From an uncultured Caulobacteraceae bacterium (GTDB lineage Bacteria; Pseudomonadota; Alphaproteobacteria; Caulobacterales; TH1-2): a stretch of 15,939 nucleotides of DNA. How positions within the stretch are numbered: the first letter of the stretch is position 1; the number at the start of each line of letters is the position of its first letter. Positions 6,272 to 13,931 of the stretch are shown in pieces. Location: assembly GCA_937967425.1 (NCBI GenBank), contig CALBST010000141.1, positions 1-15,939 on the forward strand. The letters are read 5' to 3'. The notes below the pieces were generated by a model. That model saw nothing but the letters and a program-made list of their open reading frames with translations. It was not told the origin of the DNA and ran no database searches. The position numbers and the translations under genes were made by a program.

Positions 6272-7869
6272 GCGGCGGCTGTCGCTTTGCCTTCCTGGAT
6301 TGCGCGCTTGGCGCGCTCGATCCAGGTGGCGACGTCATCGGCCGTCGGCGCTGGCGCTGTGCCCCAGGCGCGCTGACCTTCATCCGACAAGCCCCATTGC
6401 GCGACGCCTTCGCACAATTGCACGGCGTCGCTCTCCGCCAAGTCCTGCGCATCCTGGATTCCGCACGCAACCAGGGCCTGCGCTTCGCGTGACTTCAAGC
6501 CGGGGACGGTGCATGCAAGTAGCGCTTGCGCTTGCCAATCGCGGATCACCTTGGCTGAGATGTGACGCGCATCGATCTGCTGCTCGCCCTCTTCTGCATT
6601 CATCGCCAGCAGATCGGCGATCGTCTTCACGCCAACAGCTTCGAGACGCTTTGCGGTCTTCGGGCCAATCGACGGCGCCTGCACAACCGGCGCGCCTTCG
6701 TTGAGCGTGAACTTCGGCAATGTCTTCTCGCGCTTCGCCAGCGGCGCGCCTTCCGGTAGCTCACGCGGCATTTGCTGCTTCGTGGGCGCCGGCAGCGCGA
6801 TCGGTTGCGGTTCGGACTTCGTCTCCAGTTCGATGGTGCGCACTGGCTTGGCGCGAGGCAGCGCTGGCGCCTTTGTCTTTGAGTTGCGCGGGGGCGCGCC
6901 CTCGCCCGCCTTCCCACCGATCTCGCGAGGCCACTTAGCGTCCAGCGAAGAAAGCGGCGTCTTCAGCACCTCGGCGGCGTGCAATTCGCGGACAAGCTTG
7001 TCGTCTTCGCCCAGCGTCGCCCGAACTTTTCCGGTGCGTTGGAACTCTTCGAACTGCGCCTGCACCTCGCGGCGCGAGGCGGCGTCGTCCAACGCCTTCA
7101 ATACAGTCTGGATTGGGATTTCGAGCGCCAGGAAGAAGGCCTGCAAGTCGCCGCTCACTTTCGGCGGCCGAACCGCAGCTTCCTCGAACGCGCGATCGAG
7201 GATACGCGCAAGACCGACGGCCGCGTGGCCGACAAGCTTTGCAATCGTGTCCTTCAGTTCCTGATCGAGCCCGGCCGGCGGGTCCTTCACGCCCTTAGCG
7301 AAGTCATAGTGATCGATGACTGTTTCGTAGTGCTGGTTGGACTCGCGCGCCCCTGCGCGCACCATTTCCGCCAGCCAACTCTCGCCGCCGGGCGCATCCA
7401 TCTTCGGATAGCCGCCCATGTCGTTCTCGAGAATCCGTTGGAAGGTGGCGTAGGACTTCGAGAAGCTCCACTCGACGGCGCGGTGAATGACATTCTCTTC
7501 TTCTGTTTGGTGGGTGTGGAACGGCTGAATCGGATCGACGTAATAATGGCTCATCACACCGGCCGACCATGCCGCCAGCTTCCAATCCTTCGCCGCCAGC
7601 GCGCGCACCGTGCGGCGGTACCATTCTTCGCAGCTCTCGATCGCCCCGCCCCACTCCTTTTCGCGCACGTGCAGGACGTGGTTCTTGAAATCCTTGAACT
7701 GCTCATCCGGCGCCTTTGCGCCAGCGAGGTAGTCGGCGTGATGGTGCAGCAGCAGGTTGCGCCAGCGCTCGGCGTCCGGGCTCTGCAGGTGTCGCAGCGC
7801 ATCGACCGCCAAGCGGTGATGGTTTGACCGGCAGCGGCTCGCGAAAACGACCGCATACAATAGCGACAT
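6268..7869 (-). CDS. Zinc-dependent phospholipase C/P1-nuclease-like domain fused to a DUF4332 helix-hairpin-helix domain
   Basis: This 533-residue protein has two folded parts. Residues 1-235 resemble the all-helical zinc phospholipase C/S1-P1 nuclease fold. Candidate metal ligands are H17/H18 in NHHRLAVDAL, H64 or H67, H108 and D112 in MSHYYVDPIQPFHTH, H118, and H129 and E133 in VIHRAVEW. That matches the HxxxD...H...HxxxE order of the family. Residues about 310-395 are a proline- and lysine-rich linker. Residues 398-530 form a DUF4332-like region with a helix-hairpin-helix phrase, SIGPKTAKRLEAVGVKTIAD, probably for nucleic acid or protein binding. No signal peptide is seen, unlike secreted phospholipases, so a cytoplasmic role is likely. 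AAGGAAG lies just before the ATG. The substrate (phospholipid, nucleic acid or other) is not determined. It lies 69 bases downstream of the GmrSD-like gene on the same strand. Confidence 0.75.
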   Translation of the reverse strand: MSLLYAVVFASRCRSNHHRLAVDALRHLQSPDAERWRNLLLHHHADYLAGAKAPDEQFKDFKNHVLHVREKEWGGAIESCEEWYRRTVRALAAKDWKLAAWSAGVMSHYYVDPIQPFHTHQTEEENVIHRAVEWSFSKSYATFQRILENDMGGYPKMDAPGGESWLAEMVRAGARESNQHYETVIDHYDFAKGVKDPPAGLDQELKDTIAKLVGHAAVGLARILDRAFEEAAVRPPKVSGDLQAFFLALEIPIQTVLKALDDAASRREVQAQFEEFQRTGKVRATLGEDDKLVRELHAAEVLKTPLSSLDAKWPREIGGKAGEGAPPRNSKTKAPALPRAKPVRTIELETKSEPQPIALPAPTKQQMPRELPEGAPLAKREKTLPKFTLNEGAPVVQAPSIGPKTAKRLEAVGVKTIADLLAMNAEEGEQQIDARHISAKVIRDWQAQALLACTVPGLKSREAQALVACGIQDAQDLAESDAVQLCEGVAQWGLSDEGQRAWGTAPAPTADDVATWIERAKRAIQEGKATAAA

Positions 7870-7925
7870 GACTTCCTTGCCCTCGCCCCAGGGATAAACG
7901 CGAGGTTAAGAAATCGGGCCGCTTT

Positions 7926-7944
7926 GGTTAGCGAGGCGTTAACC
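7926..7944 (-). promoter_or_regulatory. CtrA-box-like inverted repeat upstream of the phospholipase-like gene
   Basis: GGTTA and TAACC arms flank a nine-base spacer. Read on the minus strand this gives TTAA-N7-CTAAC, one base off the CtrA consensus TTAA-N7-TTAAC known from Caulobacter. It overlaps the stop codon of the GmrSD-like gene and lies 57-75 bases before the phospholipase-like start. A further TTAACC half-site lies at 7902-7907 (minus-strand reading). The regulator assignment is inference. Confidence 0.33.
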
Positions 7945-9603
7945 GCCCCGCACCAGCCCCCAATCTTCGCTGAGAATCCGCACCAGCCGCTCGTGACGCT
8001 CCTCGATGGCCTGAAGGGTCCATTCCGCAATCGGCGCGATGTCCTTGGTAAGGGCCAGGATCGGCGCGTTGGTGTCGAAATAGATCTTGCGCTTCTCCGG
8101 ATAGGGCTTCACGTCGGCGGAGGCGTTCTGGTTGTAGGTAAGCAGCGTGAGGTTGCCGAGCAGATTGGCCAGTTCGCCGCGCAGCGCGGGATCGGGAAAA
8201 CGCTCGTTCCACCAAGGGCCGCCGTTCTTCGGCAGCACGTGCTCAACCGTCGCGTCGTCTGTCATCCGCACGATGCGCCCACCCGGCATCGCCGCCTCCA
8301 AGCGCATCAGCAGCAAGCGGCGCTGACGGTCGCGCTTCCGCGAACGGTTAAGCGTGTGAAAGAACTTCATCTGCTCGGCGTCGGTGAGCAGCAGTGCGCG
8401 CTGCTTGCCTTCACCGGCATAGAGCACCTTGTCGTCGCTGACATATTTTATGATATTGGCGTACCGCGCTTCGCGATCGCGGTTCTCGACGACCGAGAGT
8501 TCGCACGCAAAAGTGAAACGATCGAGCGCCTGGAAGAAACGGCGCGCGCGCTCGTGTTCGGAAGCGTGCTCCGCCAGGAACGCGATGGCGCACGGCGCCC
8601 AATCCCACTGCTCCACTTCTTTCATGAGCGCGACGCGGCGGTTCACTTCGGCGCTGGCTGGGCCGACATCGATGGAGCCTGCGAAAATGGCGCGCAACGC
8701 GTGCGCGTAGCGCGGCAGCTGCTCGAACAGGAAAACACGCACGCCGCCCGCCCGCTCGACTGCGGTGCGGAATGAGGCCAAGTCTCCAGGCGAAAGCAAC
8801 GGTTCGCCCGTTAGCAGGAACGGCATCATGTAAAGCAAACGCGCGAAGTTCTCACGCTCGAACAAATCTTCAGTTTGCTCCCACTTACGCGCGGCCGCAT
8901 CCGCCTCGGTATTTGAGAGGCCGGAATTCTCCAGCAAGTCGCTCTTGATTATGTCCGCGCCCGAAAGCGGCGAACCGCGTTTATTTAGCGTGTTGAACAC
9001 GGTTTGCGCGCAGCCGCGCTCATCAGCATCGACAACGTTCAGCGTACAGGCGCGCACGACGTACGACATGAACGCATCCAGCTCGCGATCTTCCGTGATC
9101 TTGCTGAGCTCAGACTCGATCGTGCGAGAGGCGCCGGCAATCAGATCCTTGGAGTCGACGCCAATCTCGGCGTGACGCGCGAGCTCTTGCATATGTCCCG
9201 GCTCTTGCACGTAGCCGAGATAGAAATTCTGATCTTCCTCACGCAGCAGCAAACGCGGCGTGTTTCCGTCCATGATCAGGGTTTGATATTGCTTCGAGCG
9301 GCCAGGAATTCGATCGCGCACATAAGCAAGCATCATCGTCAGCGTCGCGAGACGTTGTTGTCCGTCGGAGACTTCAAGCTTGCCATGATTTTTCACGAGG
9401 ACGATCTGGCCAATGAAATAGAACGTCGCGCCGCGCTTGTAGGCGCGCCACAGATCCTGGATGAGCTCACGGACTTCGCGGTCGGTCCAAGTGTAGGGAC
9501 GCTGGTAGCGCGGAACTTTGAGCTGCTTGCGCGTGAGCACCGCGCCCAGATTTAGGATTGTGGAGGTCAGCCCGAGGGGCGTGTCGCCGAAAGCGCCGGC
9601 CAT
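7939..9603 (-). CDS. GmrSD-type DUF262 + DUF1524 (HNH) nuclease-like protein
   Basis: This 554-residue protein has the N-terminal DUF262 domain: VPRYQRPYTW at 30-39, the nucleotide-handling motif DGQQRLATL at 80-88, and FNTLNKRGSPLSGADIIKSD at 203-222. It also has a C-terminal DUF1524 His-Me-finger nuclease: ATVEHVLPKN with H455, LGNLTLLTYNQN at 482-493, and PYPEKRKIY at 500-508. Both domains appear intact. The family includes GmrSD, a type IV restriction enzyme cutting glucosylated hydroxymethylcytosine DNA, and SspE and BrxU, which act in phage defence. A role in cutting modified foreign DNA is therefore plausible, but many family members are uncharacterised. The ATG at 9603 has GGGGAG seven bases upstream. 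murI lies upstream and the phospholipase-like gene downstream. No dnd, ssp or methyltransferase partner is present in the window. Confidence 0.9.
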   Translation of the reverse strand: MAGAFGDTPLGLTSTILNLGAVLTRKQLKVPRYQRPYTWTDREVRELIQDLWRAYKRGATFYFIGQIVLVKNHGKLEVSDGQQRLATLTMMLAYVRDRIPGRSKQYQTLIMDGNTPRLLLREEDQNFYLGYVQEPGHMQELARHAEIGVDSKDLIAGASRTIESELSKITEDRELDAFMSYVVRACTLNVVDADERGCAQTVFNTLNKRGSPLSGADIIKSDLLENSGLSNTEADAAARKWEQTEDLFERENFARLLYMMPFLLTGEPLLSPGDLASFRTAVERAGGVRVFLFEQLPRYAHALRAIFAGSIDVGPASAEVNRRVALMKEVEQWDWAPCAIAFLAEHASEHERARRFFQALDRFTFACELSVVENRDREARYANIIKYVSDDKVLYAGEGKQRALLLTDAEQMKFFHTLNRSRKRDRQRRLLLMRLEAAMPGGRIVRMTDDATVEHVLPKNGGPWWNERFPDPALRGELANLLGNLTLLTYNQNASADVKPYPEKRKIYFDTNAPILALTKDIAPIAEWTLQAIEERHERLVRILSEDWGLVRGG

Positions 9604-9725
9604 TTATGTCTCCCCGCCAGATTTATTCTTGGACAGGAACGTACGCGGGCGGCGCATGCGCGCAATGCACGTGCTGGAATAACTCAGCCTGTGCGCGTCG
9701 AGCGTTTCCCAAAAAGCACGGCGGG

Positions 9726-10556
9726 CTAGCGCGATAGTCCCGCAACTTCAAAGTTCGGCGCTTCGCCGATCCGCGAAAAATCCGAGAAGCCTCTCGCCTC
9801 GAATGCACGCAAAGGTGCGCGCGCGCTATCTGCGCTTGTGAACCCTGCACGCCTAACGCGCACCGGCCCCTCTTCAGCAATCAAGACATGTGCGAGCCGG
9901 CGCGCGATCGCTTCGCCGGAATCCATCCACACGCATGGACGCGGCGCAGCAACCGCCAGTTCCGCCGCCAGCAGTGGGAAGTGCGTGCAGGCGAGCGCGA
10001 CAACATCGATCTCGGCGCCGCCAGGGGCGCCAAAGAGACCTTGAATTGCATCTGTGATTGCAGATTTGTCAACCGCCTCGCCGCCCAGCTTCCGCTCCGC
10101 GGCTTCAACCAGTCCGGCGGAGCCAAAGCGGATCAAGCGCTTTCCAGCCGCGAATTGGGCGATGAGGTCGTTCGTGTAAGGACGCTGAACGGTGGCCGGG
10201 GTCGCCAAGAGGCCGATAACGCCTGTGCGCGTGAGCGCCGCGGCCGGCTTTATTGGCGGCACAACGCCGACAACCGGAATGCTCAACGCCGCGCGAACCG
10301 GCTCCAGCGCAATCGTCGACGCCGTGTTGCAGGCTACGACAACGGCCTCCGGCTCCCACTGCGCCACCAGCCGCGAGAGCAAGGCTGGGACACGGGCGCG
10401 CAACTGCTCGTCGGTTTTCAGACCGTACGGGAGCCAGGAATTGTCGGCGGCGTAGTCCAGCTCGAACGCGTGCCCGGACGCGGCGATGGCATCCAGCACC
10501 GAGAGCCCGCCGACGCCCGAATCGAACACCAGAACGCGCTTTGCGCCGTTAACCAT
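9726..10556 (-). CDS. murI: Glutamate racemase MurI
   Basis: MurI interconverts L- and D-glutamate in the cytoplasm, supplying D-glutamate for peptidoglycan. The 276-residue protein has the N-terminal FDSGVGGLSVL with D12 and S13, and the two catalytic cysteines C76 (VACNTAS) and C190 (ACTHFPLL). It also has the substrate-region phrases AADNSWLPYG (residues 36-45) and GVVPPIKPAAA (97-107). Length and motifs are normal for the family. The start ATGGTTAAC places a TTAACCAT motif (opposite strand) across the initiation codon. A 122-base gap separates its stop from the GmrSD-like gene. Upstream is a divergent region of about 200 bases shared with the MBL-like gene. Confidence 0.95.
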   Translation of the reverse strand: MVNGAKRVLVFDSGVGGLSVLDAIAASGHAFELDYAADNSWLPYGLKTDEQLRARVPALLSRLVAQWEPEAVVVACNTASTIALEPVRAALSIPVVGVVPPIKPAAALTRTGVIGLLATPATVQRPYTNDLIAQFAAGKRLIRFGSAGLVEAAERKLGGEAVDKSAITDAIQGLFGAPGGAEIDVVALACTHFPLLAAELAVAAPRPCVWMDSGEAIARRLAHVLIAEEGPVRVRRAGFTSADSARAPLRAFEARGFSDFSRIGEAPNFEVAGLSR

Positions 10557-10712
10557 TTGGGCAATCAGACCGCAGCGAGAACGTTAACCAATGCGCTGAT
10601 TTAGGCCCGCTTTTCCGTTTCGGCCAGCATACGGCGCGCATCTGTGGAAACCTCGCGTTAACCGACTTTGCGGGAATCATAAGCACGGGTAGCAACGCTG
10701 GAGTGGGGTTAA
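10549..10712. promoter_or_regulatory. Cluster of TTAACC/TTAA motifs in the murI–MBL-like divergent region
   Basis: TTAACCAT (10549-10556, overlapping the murI start), TTAACCAA (10584-10591), TTAACCGA (10658-10665) and TTAAACGT (10709-10716) all lie in the same orientation between the divergent genes. TTAACCAT is known in Caulobacter as a half-site associated with CtrA. No complete TTAA-N7-TTAA box was found here. Control of murI and the MBL-like gene by a cell-cycle regulator is an inference. Confidence 0.35.
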
Positions 10713-10758
10713 ACGTCAACGCGCCGAATGGCGTGTTTCAGGATTCGGGGTCGGTACC

Positions 10759-11718
10759 ATGAACGCCATCGGCAAATCGTCCGTCGTCTTCGTGACGCTG
10801 TCAGGCCTGTTCTGGGGCGGATGGGTGTTGGGCTCGCAAACGCCCGAAGGCCAAGAAGCTATCGCACGCGCTTACGCCGCGTACGCGGAGCAGCAAACCG
10901 CGGCCAACGAAGATCTCTTCGATTCAACCGCGCTTCGCGCCGTCGTCTGTGGCGGCAGCGAGAACGGCGCGCAGCAGCCCTGCCTCGCGGTTGTCGCAGG
11001 CGGCCGGCTCTTCATCGTTGATGCCGGCTCGGGAGCAGCAGAATCGCTCATTCAGCGCGGCGTGCCGATGGCCCGCCTGCAAGCGGTGCTGCTGACCAGC
11101 TCTGGTCTCCAGCAAATGTCCGATCTTAGCGAAATGTACGGCCACGCCACGCGCGGGCGCGACGATGCGCTGCTGCCGGTTTACGGCCCGGCCGACACAC
11201 AGCGCATGGTCGATGGCTTGAACCAAGCCGCCGGGATGGACGGCGCCTCGCGCGGCTTACAGGCCTGGGGCCCCTCGCCGGAGCCCGGCCGCTCAGTCAT
11301 CGTATTCGAAGGCGACGGCCTCACGGTTTCCGCCTTCACCACACAAGAAGACGCATTCAGCGGCCGCGTCGGCTATCGCTTCGATTATCGCGGCCGTTCG
11401 ATCGTCGTCGGCGGCGATGGGCGCATGATTGGCGCGGAAGCGGCCTTGAACGCCGACGTGGTGCTGCAGGGCGCGCAGAGCCAAGCGCTCTCGCATATCC
11501 GTCAGCAAGCCAGCATGACAGCGGCGGAAGTGGCGGCGCAAGCGCGCGGCTCGAACGCCGGCCTCGTCGTGCTCACCGGCGCGAACAACCAGGTCGAAGC
11601 GCAAGTGCAGCTCTCGGAAGCGCGCGCTGCGGGCTTCGACGATGTGGTGTCAGGCCGCGTCGGCACGCTGGTGGAGCTGCCGCTCGATAACATGGAAATC
11701 AACGTCCGTCCGCTTTAA
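10759..11718 (+). CDS. Membrane-anchored metallo-beta-lactamase-fold protein lacking metal ligands (pseudoenzyme)
   Basis: This 319-residue protein has an N-terminal hydrophobic segment (residues 8-25), then a chain that follows RNase Z-like MBL-fold hydrolases closely. C64 and C75 sit in the usual first-strand region. LFIVDAGSGAAESL (84-97), RLQAVLLT (106-113), LLPVYGP (138-144), VGYRFDYRGRSIVV (204-217) and D220 all match. The metal-binding HxHxDH that should follow LLT is SSGLQQ (114-119). The later ligand positions are also changed: TQE (195-197) where VDH is usual, LQGAQ (236-240) where VHEA is usual, and VLTGANN (271-277) where LTHxVPP is usual. Only the aspartate is kept. The frame is intact, so this is a maintained non-metal protein rather than a decayed gene. 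Its role is unknown. A terminator follows directly. Confidence 0.8.
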   Translation: MNAIGKSSVVFVTLSGLFWGGWVLGSQTPEGQEAIARAYAAYAEQQTAANEDLFDSTALRAVVCGGSENGAQQPCLAVVAGGRLFIVDAGSGAAESLIQRGVPMARLQAVLLTSSGLQQMSDLSEMYGHATRGRDDALLPVYGPADTQRMVDGLNQAAGMDGASRGLQAWGPSPEPGRSVIVFEGDGLTVSAFTTQEDAFSGRVGYRFDYRGRSIVVGGDGRMIGAEAALNADVVLQGAQSQALSHIRQQASMTAAEVAAQARGSNAGLVVLTGANNQVEAQVQLSEARAAGFDDVVSGRVGTLVELPLDNMEINVRPL

Positions 11719-11741
11719 CGCAGCCAGACAGACGCCAAGCG

Positions 11742-11770
11742 AAAGGGGAGCCGCAGGGCTCCCCTTTTTT
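11742..11770 (+). terminator. Intrinsic (Rho-independent) terminator after the MBL-like gene
   Basis: GGGGAGCC (11745-11752) pairs perfectly with GGCTCCCC (11757-11764) around a GCAG loop. It is followed by six T residues (11765-11770), and AAA precedes the stem. It ends the MBL-like transcript 24 bases after its stop codon and insulates the downstream DUF3108–rsmB–rpe run. Confidence 0.95.
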
Positions 11771-11841
11771 GCTGCGCAAGCGCCGTTGTTACGGCGATTG
11801 AGGCTTGCCGCGGCCTGACGCGGCTCTAACACTTTCCGCCG

Positions 11842-12645
11842 ATGCGCCTGTCATTTGCCTTCGCCGCATTCGCATTTCTGTTCGCGACGCCCGCGGCGGC
11901 GGATCGCTTTGCCCTGACCTATGATGGCCTGGGCTTAGGCTTTGTGCCTGTTGGCGGCGTCACCGTCGATGCAGACGTCTCCGAGGATAGCTACGACATC
12001 TCCGCTTCGCTGCAATCGCGCGGCATCCTGAACTTGTTCGAGCGCACAAACATTCAGGCCAACTCATCAGGACTGATAAATAACGGCACGGTGCGGTGGC
12101 AACGCTACCATTTGGATCACCACTATAGCCGCAAGCGCCGCGTCATCAGCATGAGCGCGGACATCGACGGCTCCATCACGTCGGAGATCGAGCCGATCTA
12201 CCGGACCTGGGGCGATCCGGCCGCGACCGAGGAGCAGCGCCGGATTTCGCGGGACCCGCTCTCGAATGTCGTCGCCATGGCCATAGACGTAGGCCGCTCG
12301 CACCGCTGCGAAGGGACCTATCCAACCTTCGACGGCCGCTTTCATTACCTGCTGCAACTCAGCGGCGGCGACGTCGATGATTTTGAGGGCGGCGGTTACC
12401 AAGGCGAGGTGCTGAAGTGCGATCTTGCCTACATCGCGGTCAGCGGCTTCAACCCGCGCGACGCGGGCCGCCGGCGCATCCCCGAAGGTGAAATCTGGTT
12501 CGCGCTGATGCCGGACACGACATTCGCGCCGCCGGTACGCATCTCGACGCCGCTTTCCGCCGGTGGCGCGACGATCCGGCTCTCCGGCTTCCGGCGCGCG
12601 CGCGTTGACGTGGAATACACGTCCGATACATCCGCCAGACCTTGA
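11842..12645 (+). CDS. DUF3108 domain-containing periplasmic protein
   Basis: This 267-residue protein has a signal peptide (MRLSFAFAAFAFLFATPAAA, cleavage after A20) and a mature, beta-strand-rich domain. The opening DRFALTYDGLGLGFVPVGGV and the following YDISASLQSRGILNLF match DUF3108 proteins, a periplasmic or outer-membrane-linked family of unknown function in proteobacteria. Two cysteines, in HRCEGTY and VLKCDLAY, could form a disulfide. It is the first gene after the strong terminator, so it probably has its own promoter in 11771-11841, where I could not find a convincing -35/-10 pair. Its TGA overlaps the TTG start of rsmB (TTGA), which suggests translational coupling with an unrelated cytoplasmic enzyme. 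Confidence 0.8.
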   Translation: MRLSFAFAAFAFLFATPAAADRFALTYDGLGLGFVPVGGVTVDADVSEDSYDISASLQSRGILNLFERTNIQANSSGLINNGTVRWQRYHLDHHYSRKRRVISMSADIDGSITSEIEPIYRTWGDPAATEEQRRISRDPLSNVVAMAIDVGRSHRCEGTYPTFDGRFHYLLQLSGGDVDDFEGGGYQGEVLKCDLAYIAVSGFNPRDAGRRRIPEGEIWFALMPDTTFAPPVRISTPLSAGGATIRLSGFRRARVDVEYTSDTSARP

Positions 12646-13898
12646 CCGCCCGCCGCGCCGCCACCGATCTGCTTGTCGCTGTGATGGAGCGTGGCCGCGC
12701 GCTGGAAGATGCGCTCGCGGAAACCCCGAGCTTCAACGCACTCGAAGGCCGCGACCGCGCCTTCGCGCGCGCGCTGACAACAGCGGGTCTGCGCCGTCTC
12801 GGCGGCATCAACGCGGTGCTTTCGGAATTCCTCGCACGCCCCCTGCCCGACGACGCGGCGCACGCACGCGCACTGCTGCACCTCGGCGCCGCGCAATTAC
12901 TGGTGCTCGGCACGCCGGCGCACGCTGCAGTGGGCGAAACGGTCGAGACCGCCAACCACATGCGCGAAGCACGCGGGTTCGCGAAGCTGATGAACGCGGT
13001 GCTGCGCAAGGTGGCGAGCAACGGTCAGGTGATCCTCGACGATCTGCCGCCTGGCGCGGACCTGCCGCAATGGCTCTACACGCGCTGGCGCGCGACCTAC
13101 GGCGAAGCGGTGGCGCAGATTGCCGAAGCGCTGCTGAACGAACCACCCCTCGATCTCAGCGTGAAGCAGGATGCAGAGGGTTGGGCCGAACGGCTCTTTG
13201 GCGTGGTGACGCCGACAGGCAGCGTGAGGCTTGGCGAGCACCCGCCCATCGATAGCCTGCCCGGCTTCAATGACGGCGCCTGGTGGGTGCAGGACGCGGC
13301 GGCTGCGTTGCCGGCAAAACTACTCGGCGACGTGCGCGGCAAACGCGTGCTTGATCTCTGCGCCGCGCCCGGGGGGAAGACGCTGCAGCTCGCAGCGGCC
13401 GGCGCGCGAGTCACCGCCGTCGACAAATCCGAAGCGCGATTGAAGCGGCTCAAGGAAAACCTCGCGCGAACAAAGTTGGAAGCGGAAGTGATCTGCGCCG
13501 ACGCCTTGGAATTCAGCGCCGAGCCATTCGACGCAGTGCTGCTCGACGCGCCGTGCACGTCGACCGGAACACTTCGTCGTCATCCGGACGTCGCATGGCT
13601 GCGGCGGCCCACGGACGTTCGCGCGCTTGCCGATCTACAAGCACAGCTCATTGAAGCCACGGCCAAACTGCTGAAACCCGGCGCGCCGCTGGTGTATGCG
13701 GTGTGCTCGCTTGAGCCCGAGGAAGGTCCCGGCGTCGTTGCGGAAGTTCTGCGGCAAGGTTGGCGGCGCGCGCCGCTGAAGGATGAAATCCCAGCCGAGT
13801 TCATCACCGCCGATGGCGATATGCGAACCCATCCCGGCCACTGGCCCGAGATCGGCGGCCTCGACGGCTTCTACGCCGCCCGTTTGCTGCGCAGCTAA
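12642..13898 (+). CDS. rsmB: 16S rRNA (cytosine-967 C5)-methyltransferase RsmB
   Basis: RsmB methylates C967 of 16S rRNA in the cytoplasm using S-adenosylmethionine. The 418-residue protein has an N-terminal NusB-like RNA-binding domain (about 1-125, including AHAAVGETVETAN and FAKLMNAVLRKV). A Rossmann-fold methyltransferase domain follows. SAM motif I is VLDLCAAPGGKT at 236-247, and the next SAM contact is VDKSEARLKRL at 260-270. The two catalytic cysteines are C305 in LDAPCTSTG and C355 in AVCSLEPEEG, the latter starting the reaction. DAPCTSTGTLRRHPDVAWL is the alphaproteobacterial form. The TTG start overlaps the DUF3108 stop, and no better in-frame start is nearby. The gene is followed 56 bases later by rpe. 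Confidence 0.95.
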   Translation: MTARRAATDLLVAVMERGRALEDALAETPSFNALEGRDRAFARALTTAGLRRLGGINAVLSEFLARPLPDDAAHARALLHLGAAQLLVLGTPAHAAVGETVETANHMREARGFAKLMNAVLRKVASNGQVILDDLPPGADLPQWLYTRWRATYGEAVAQIAEALLNEPPLDLSVKQDAEGWAERLFGVVTPTGSVRLGEHPPIDSLPGFNDGAWWVQDAAAALPAKLLGDVRGKRVLDLCAAPGGKTLQLAAAGARVTAVDKSEARLKRLKENLARTKLEAEVICADALEFSAEPFDAVLLDAPCTSTGTLRRHPDVAWLRRPTDVRALADLQAQLIEATAKLLKPGAPLVYAVCSLEPEEGPGVVAEVLRQGWRRAPLKDEIPAEFITADGDMRTHPGHWPEIGGLDGFYAARLLRS

Positions 13899-13931
13899 CG
13901 CACGGGGAACCACCTCGCCTTGCGCCCACTC

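Noticed and set aside
6979..7827. 282-residue plus-strand frame opposite the phospholipase-like gene
   Set aside because: Antisense shadow with no domain. The minus strand has the ordered zinc-ligand pattern and a good ribosome-binding site.
7924..8775. 283-residue plus-strand frame opposite the GmrSD-like gene
   Set aside because: No motif and arginine/histidine bias. The DUF262/DUF1524 motifs are on the other strand.
9623..9880. 85-residue minus-strand frame spanning the murI end and the gap
   Set aside because: It starts inside murI in another frame, has no ribosome-binding site or motif, and is arginine rich.
10759..11718. Calling the MBL-like gene a pseudogene
   Set aside because: The frame is complete, codon use resembles its neighbours and the fold-defining segments are preserved. 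Only the active-site residues differ.
11798..11830. TTGAGG...TCTAAC as a promoter for the DUF3108 gene
   Set aside because: The spacer would be 21 bases and both hexamers are poor. TTGCCG as -35 would leave only 14 bases.
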